This document shows, one piece after another, positions 43,737 to 46,870 of a stretch of DNA of 46,870 bases. Where the stretch lies: assembly GCA_000432575.1 (NCBI GenBank), contig HF996835.1:1-46870 (forward strand), read 5' to 3'. Numbering within the stretch: position 1 is the first letter of the stretch; each line of letters starts with the position of its first letter. This DNA is from Clostridium sp. CAG:762. Its GTDB lineage: Bacteria; Bacillota_I; Bacilli_A; RF39; UBA660. Below the pieces are notes generated by a model. It was not told the DNA's origin. It made no database searches and saw only the letters and a list, made by a program, of their open reading frames with translations. Made by a program: the position numbers and the translations under genes.

Positions 43737-45173
43737 CTAAATTATTAACAGAATACATAAAATTACAAATATCACAATTAATAATTCTAAAGCTAAACGC
43801 CAAATAAATTTAAACCATTCTTTATATGGAACATTTAAATAAGTTAAAGCCGCTACAAGAATAACACTTGTTGGAGCTATTAACATAGTTAAATAATATA
43901 AACTTTGAAACATTACTGCAAGTACGGGATTAACTGCTGTATCAGTTATTTGTTCCATAAGTGGACTTAATACTCCTACAATTGTATAGAAATAATCGAC
44001 ATGTAAGAAACTACCAATTACTACAAGAATAGAAGATAAAGCAACATTAAATCCACCAGTTAAATCAACTGTCCATTTAACAATACTTGTCATAAATCCA
44101 TTATTAAATACAAACACTAAAACAGCTAAAGCTAAAATCATCATTGATGCTGTTGGAACCATTTTTCTCATTCCTTCAACAAAACCATTTAAAGCATCTT
44201 CAAGTTTTACTCTATAAATGATGGCTATAGCTATTGTAGCCACTACAAGCAAGTTAATAGTCATTAATTGATTACCTACATTACCGATTGATAACCAATT
44301 ACCTAATGCTGGAAATGTATTAGAAATAATATTTCCAAATACTGAAAAATCACCAATTTTAATGCCTAAAATCCAATCATGAAATTTATTAAAGATATCT
44401 AATCCAAATAATGAATTCCATGGAGTTAAACCTAAAATTAAGAATAAAATTACAACACTAAATACTGTTATTAAAGGCCATACTTTAATATTCTTATAAC
44501 TACCCTTAACTTCAGTAATTAAAATATCAGTATCATCTTTAATTTCATATTTAACTTTCTTCTCTTCTACTGCCTTGATATGCTTAAACACATATAAAAC
44601 TAGTAAACCTACCGCAATAACTAGTAAGAATATCTTAGGAAATATATTAGAATACTTTTCGATATCTAACAAATCTTCAAGTGTTATTAAACTAAATGTA
44701 TATGAATTAAAATCTACAAAAGTTACAAAAATTCCACCTAATAAACCAACTAGAATTGCTCCAATTGTTGAAGCAAGTGCCACTAATTTATCATAACCCA
44801 TTAATAATATAATTGATATTACAAATGGTACAAAGATAAAAAGTGGTAACGAAATGCCTGTCAAAGACGCAATAAGAGCAAAAATAATTATTACTGCTAC
44901 TAAAAAGTTCTTATTATCTTTATATTTAGTAACAATAGAATCAATTAATTTCTTATATGCACCAGTTTTATTTAGAATACCATAGAAACCACCAATTAAT
45001 AAGATTAAAACGATAGTATCAGTAAAATAAGACAAAGTTTGAGCAATACTTATAACTGCAGTACCTATTCCTAAATAATTTCTTTCACCACTAGAACCTG
45101 GTATAGCAAATGTTAATATCATTGCCAATAGTAATGTTCCAGCAATTAGTTTAAATAATCCATTTTTTTTCAT
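43737..45173 (-). CDS. YfcC-like permease, possible amino-acid transporter
   Basis: A 478-residue membrane protein with about 12 helices. The N-terminus has LLAMILTFAIPGSSGERNYLGIG and LSYFTDTIVLILLIGGFYGIL, and later LTGISLPLFIFVPFVISIIL and a C-terminal LIAPTSVILVAALTYLNV. This is the pattern of the YfcC/C4-dicarboxylate-like anaerobic carrier family, which includes basic amino-acid exchangers. Substrate cannot be read. GAGGAAAAT and a good promoter precede it. Confidence 0.85.
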   Translation of the reverse strand: MKKNGLFKLIAGTLLLAMILTFAIPGSSGERNYLGIGTAVISIAQTLSYFTDTIVLILLIGGFYGILNKTGAYKKLIDSIVTKYKDNKNFLVAVIIIFALIASLTGISLPLFIFVPFVISIILLMGYDKLVALASTIGAILVGLLGGIFVTFVDFNSYTFSLITLEDLLDIEKYSNIFPKIFLLVIAVGLLVLYVFKHIKAVEEKKVKYEIKDDTDILITEVKGSYKNIKVWPLITVFSVVILFLILGLTPWNSLFGLDIFNKFHDWILGIKIGDFSVFGNIISNTFPALGNWLSIGNVGNQLMTINLLVVATIAIAIIYRVKLEDALNGFVEGMRKMVPTASMMILALAVLVFVFNNGFMTSIVKWTVDLTGGFNVALSSILVVIGSFLHVDYFYTIVGVLSPLMEQITDTAVNPVLAVMFQSLYYLTMLIAPTSVILVAALTYLNVPYKEWFKFIWRLALELLIVIFVILCILLII

Positions 45174-45190
45174 ATTTTCCTCCCATACTA

Positions 45191-45218
45191 ATTATAACAC
45201 TTTCAAGTATTTTTTCAA
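45191..45218 (-). promoter_or_regulatory. Promoter of the YfcC-like gene
   Basis: TTGAAA, 16 bases, TATAAT on the minus strand, followed by GGGAGGA and the ATG at 45173. Confidence 0.78.
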
Positions 45219-45428
45219 TATATTGTGTAAAATATATGTAAAATTAATAAATAAACTCCAAAAATTACCAACAACTAGTAAAAATTTCCACGATAAACAA
45301 AATAACCTCTAATGTATAACAAAAAAATAAGTCAAACTATTAATATTTAAATCTCACATAAACTTAATCTAAAATAATTAACTTATAATAAAATATAAAA
45401 TCAAACTAATGACTTTTTACTAAAAATT

Positions 45429-45437
45429 TGATACAAT
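45429..45437 (+). promoter_or_regulatory. Extended -10 promoter of the PrsW-like gene
   Basis: TGATACAAT, with a weak ATGACT at the -35 position 17 bases upstream. Confidence 0.6.
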
Positions 45438-45458
45438 ATAACAAAAGGAGGAATCTCT

Positions 45459-46616
45459 ATGGCTTTAATCAAATGCCCAGAGTGTAACAAAAAAATAAGT
45501 GATAAATCAGAAAATTGTCCCCACTGTGGGCATAAAAATGATAATACAACATGCCCAGAATGTGGAACTGTTGTAAAATCAAGTGATAACACTTGTCCTG
45601 AATGTGGCTTCCCACTTAAAAAGAAAAATGCTCAAAATATTATAAGCGAAAATTTAGATAAAATTACTGGAGCACAAAGCAAAAACTATGTAACTTTTAA
45701 AGATTTATTTAAAAATACTTTCAATAAACATACAGAAGAAGAATTAGACGAAGTATTCATATGTGGTGGCAAAAATACAACCCCAGAATTAAAAGATATC
45801 GATCCTAAAAAAGCAAGTGCTTGGGTATATTTTAAAATATTAATATTTTTCATAATAGCATACATTCCAGTTAGAATCGGCTTCATATCATATGGCAATA
45901 CAAACTTTCTACCAGCAATGATTATGCTTGGTGCCTTCGCTGTACCATTTACTATATTAATATTTTTCTTTGAAATCAACGTATTTAGAAATATACCATT
46001 CTATAAAGTTATGAAATATTTTATATTAGGTGGAGGCTTAAGCTTAATATTAGCAATACTTTTCTTCTCATTAGATTTCAATACTGATATTACCACTTAT
46101 TCAGGTGCCCTTATGATCGGACTTATTGAAGAAGTTGCTAAAACCGCTATTGTTGCATTCTTCTTATTTAAAAGTAAAAAAAGCAATTACATATTAGATG
46201 GACTATTAATTGGGGCTGCCGTTGGTGCTGGATTTGCAGCATTTGAAACAGCAGGATACATACTACGATTAGGATTAAGTAACGGACTCAATATAATGCT
46301 CCAAGTTATTAAACTTCGTGGATTCTTAGCTCCCGGTGGACACGTTGCTTGGGCCGCTATTGAAGGTGCAGCATTAATGTATGTAAAAGGTTTTGATAAA
46401 CTAGATAAAAAACATCTAAATGACAAAAGATTTTTACTAATTTGCCTAATTCCAATTATACTCCACGGAATATGGGATATGCCTATTAGTGATCCAATTT
46501 ATCTTTTTCATATAGCTATAACAATATCTGCTTGGATAGTTATTATATACTTTATAAACTTAGGCTTAAAACAAGTAGATGATGCAAAAGAATTAGAAAA
46601 GAAAAAAATTAATTAA
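45459..46616 (+). CDS. PrsW-family intramembrane protease with double zinc ribbon
   Basis: A 385-residue protein. Two N-terminal zinc ribbons supply four CPxC-type knuckles (CPECN, CPHCG, CPECG, CPECG) before residue 55. A linker of about 60 residues follows, then about eight membrane helices with the PrsW/CPBP-like motifs LIEEVAKTA, FAAFETAGYI, GHVAWAAIEG and HGIWD for metal and catalysis. PrsW in Bacillus cleaves the anti-sigma factor RsiW; the substrate here is unknown, and no sigma/anti-sigma pair is adjacent. AAAGGAGGAA precedes the ATG. Confidence 0.9.
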   Translation: MALIKCPECNKKISDKSENCPHCGHKNDNTTCPECGTVVKSSDNTCPECGFPLKKKNAQNIISENLDKITGAQSKNYVTFKDLFKNTFNKHTEEELDEVFICGGKNTTPELKDIDPKKASAWVYFKILIFFIIAYIPVRIGFISYGNTNFLPAMIMLGAFAVPFTILIFFFEINVFRNIPFYKVMKYFILGGGLSLILAILFFSLDFNTDITTYSGALMIGLIEEVAKTAIVAFFLFKSKKSNYILDGLLIGAAVGAGFAAFETAGYILRLGLSNGLNIMLQVIKLRGFLAPGGHVAWAAIEGAALMYVKGFDKLDKKHLNDKRFLLICLIPIILHGIWDMPISDPIYLFHIAITISAWIVIIYFINLGLKQVDDAKELEKKKIN

Positions 46617-46627
46617 ATTCAATTAAT

Positions 46628-46667
46628 GAGATTAGTTTGGTACATAACAACTAATCTCTTATTATTT
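46628..46667 (+). terminator. Terminator of the PrsW-like gene
   Basis: GAGATTAGT, 13-base loop, ACTAATCTC followed by a T-rich tail. Beyond it, to the window end, I see no supported gene. Confidence 0.8.
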
Positions 46668-46870
46668 ATAAAATATTCAAAAAATCATTCTACTAAAATT
46701 AGTCTACCCATAAAATCAATTCTAGACATTAAAAAAAATTACAATACCATAATAAATTCATAAATTATATTTAAATGAAATAATCATAAAATGAGTTGAA
46801 TAAATTTTAATAAACTACCATTAATGAAAATAGGTTTAGTACTATTTAATTTTCAAGCCCATTCAACTTT

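Noticed and set aside
1..46870. CRISPR array, cas genes, tRNA or rRNA genes
   Set aside because: No regularly spaced repeats, no cas-like proteins and no tRNA or rRNA sequence recognised; only solitary CRISPR-like words.
1..46870. DGR template repeat or reverse transcriptase in the window
   Set aside because: I looked for a second copy of the GC-rich 3' segment and for reverse-transcriptase motifs and found neither.

Overview
The window is AT-rich DNA from a low-GC Bacillota of the Bacilli/Erysipelotrichia type, probably an uncultured gut lineage. This rests on gene content and neighbourhoods: rplI-dnaB-M23-MBL-rlmH, rny-suf, recU-PBP facing nth-dnaD, ftsEX, a T-box before valS, strong Shine-Dalgarno sites and SigA-type promoters. 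UGA is a normal stop (for example at the recU/PBP overlap), so this is not a code-4 mollicute. SpoIVA and a CwlD-like amidase point to endospore ancestry.

Layout. 1-5.6 kb: valS with its T-box, and a Ca2+-type P-ATPase, both minus strand. 5.9-9.3 kb: an export cluster with a SipW-like signal peptidase, two tandem TasA/camelysin-like proteins with near-identical promoters, and two small membrane-anchored proteins; all four non-peptidase proteins share a C-terminal Trp-Leu signature. 9.4-14.3 kb: an unknown protein, frr, an arylsulfotransferase-like secreted protein and ftsEX. 14.4-16.2 kb: a broken secreted surface protein whose C-terminus looks like the variable region of a diversity-generating retroelement (DGR). 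16.3-20.9 kb (plus strand): rplI, dnaB, an M23 peptidase, an MBL hydrolase and rlmH. 20.9-25.7 kb (minus): a compact SUF cluster and rny. 25.9-30.6 kb: a zinc-dependent PLC-like protein, then a rearranged cwlD/UDG/folD region holding a partial tandem duplication and a broken Fic toxin with its VbhA-like antitoxin. 30.8-34.3 kb (plus): recU and a class A PBP. 34.3-39.8 kb (minus): nth, dnaD, a YpmB-like protein, cca, HU, spoIVA and a hemolysin III family protein. 39.9-41.4 kb: a decayed RND/MMPL transporter and a TetR-type regulator that has lost its helix-turn-helix, around a clear operator. 41.4-46.6 kb: clpC, a YfcC-like transporter and a PrsW-like membrane protease with zinc ribbons.

How the genes fit together. 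Most of the window is ordinary housekeeping: translation, replication, Fe-S assembly, wall synthesis and proteolysis. The unusual part is the surface programme at 5.9-16.2 kb, where a SipW-like peptidase, TasA-like subunits and a probably DGR-diversified lectin-fold protein lie close together. The best candidate for something undescribed is the surface protein. Its last 123 bases are about 52% G+C and poor in coding-strand A. A 112-bp non-triplet tandem duplication upstream throws it out of frame, and loss of one repeat unit would repair that break. No reverse transcriptase or template repeat is visible in the window.
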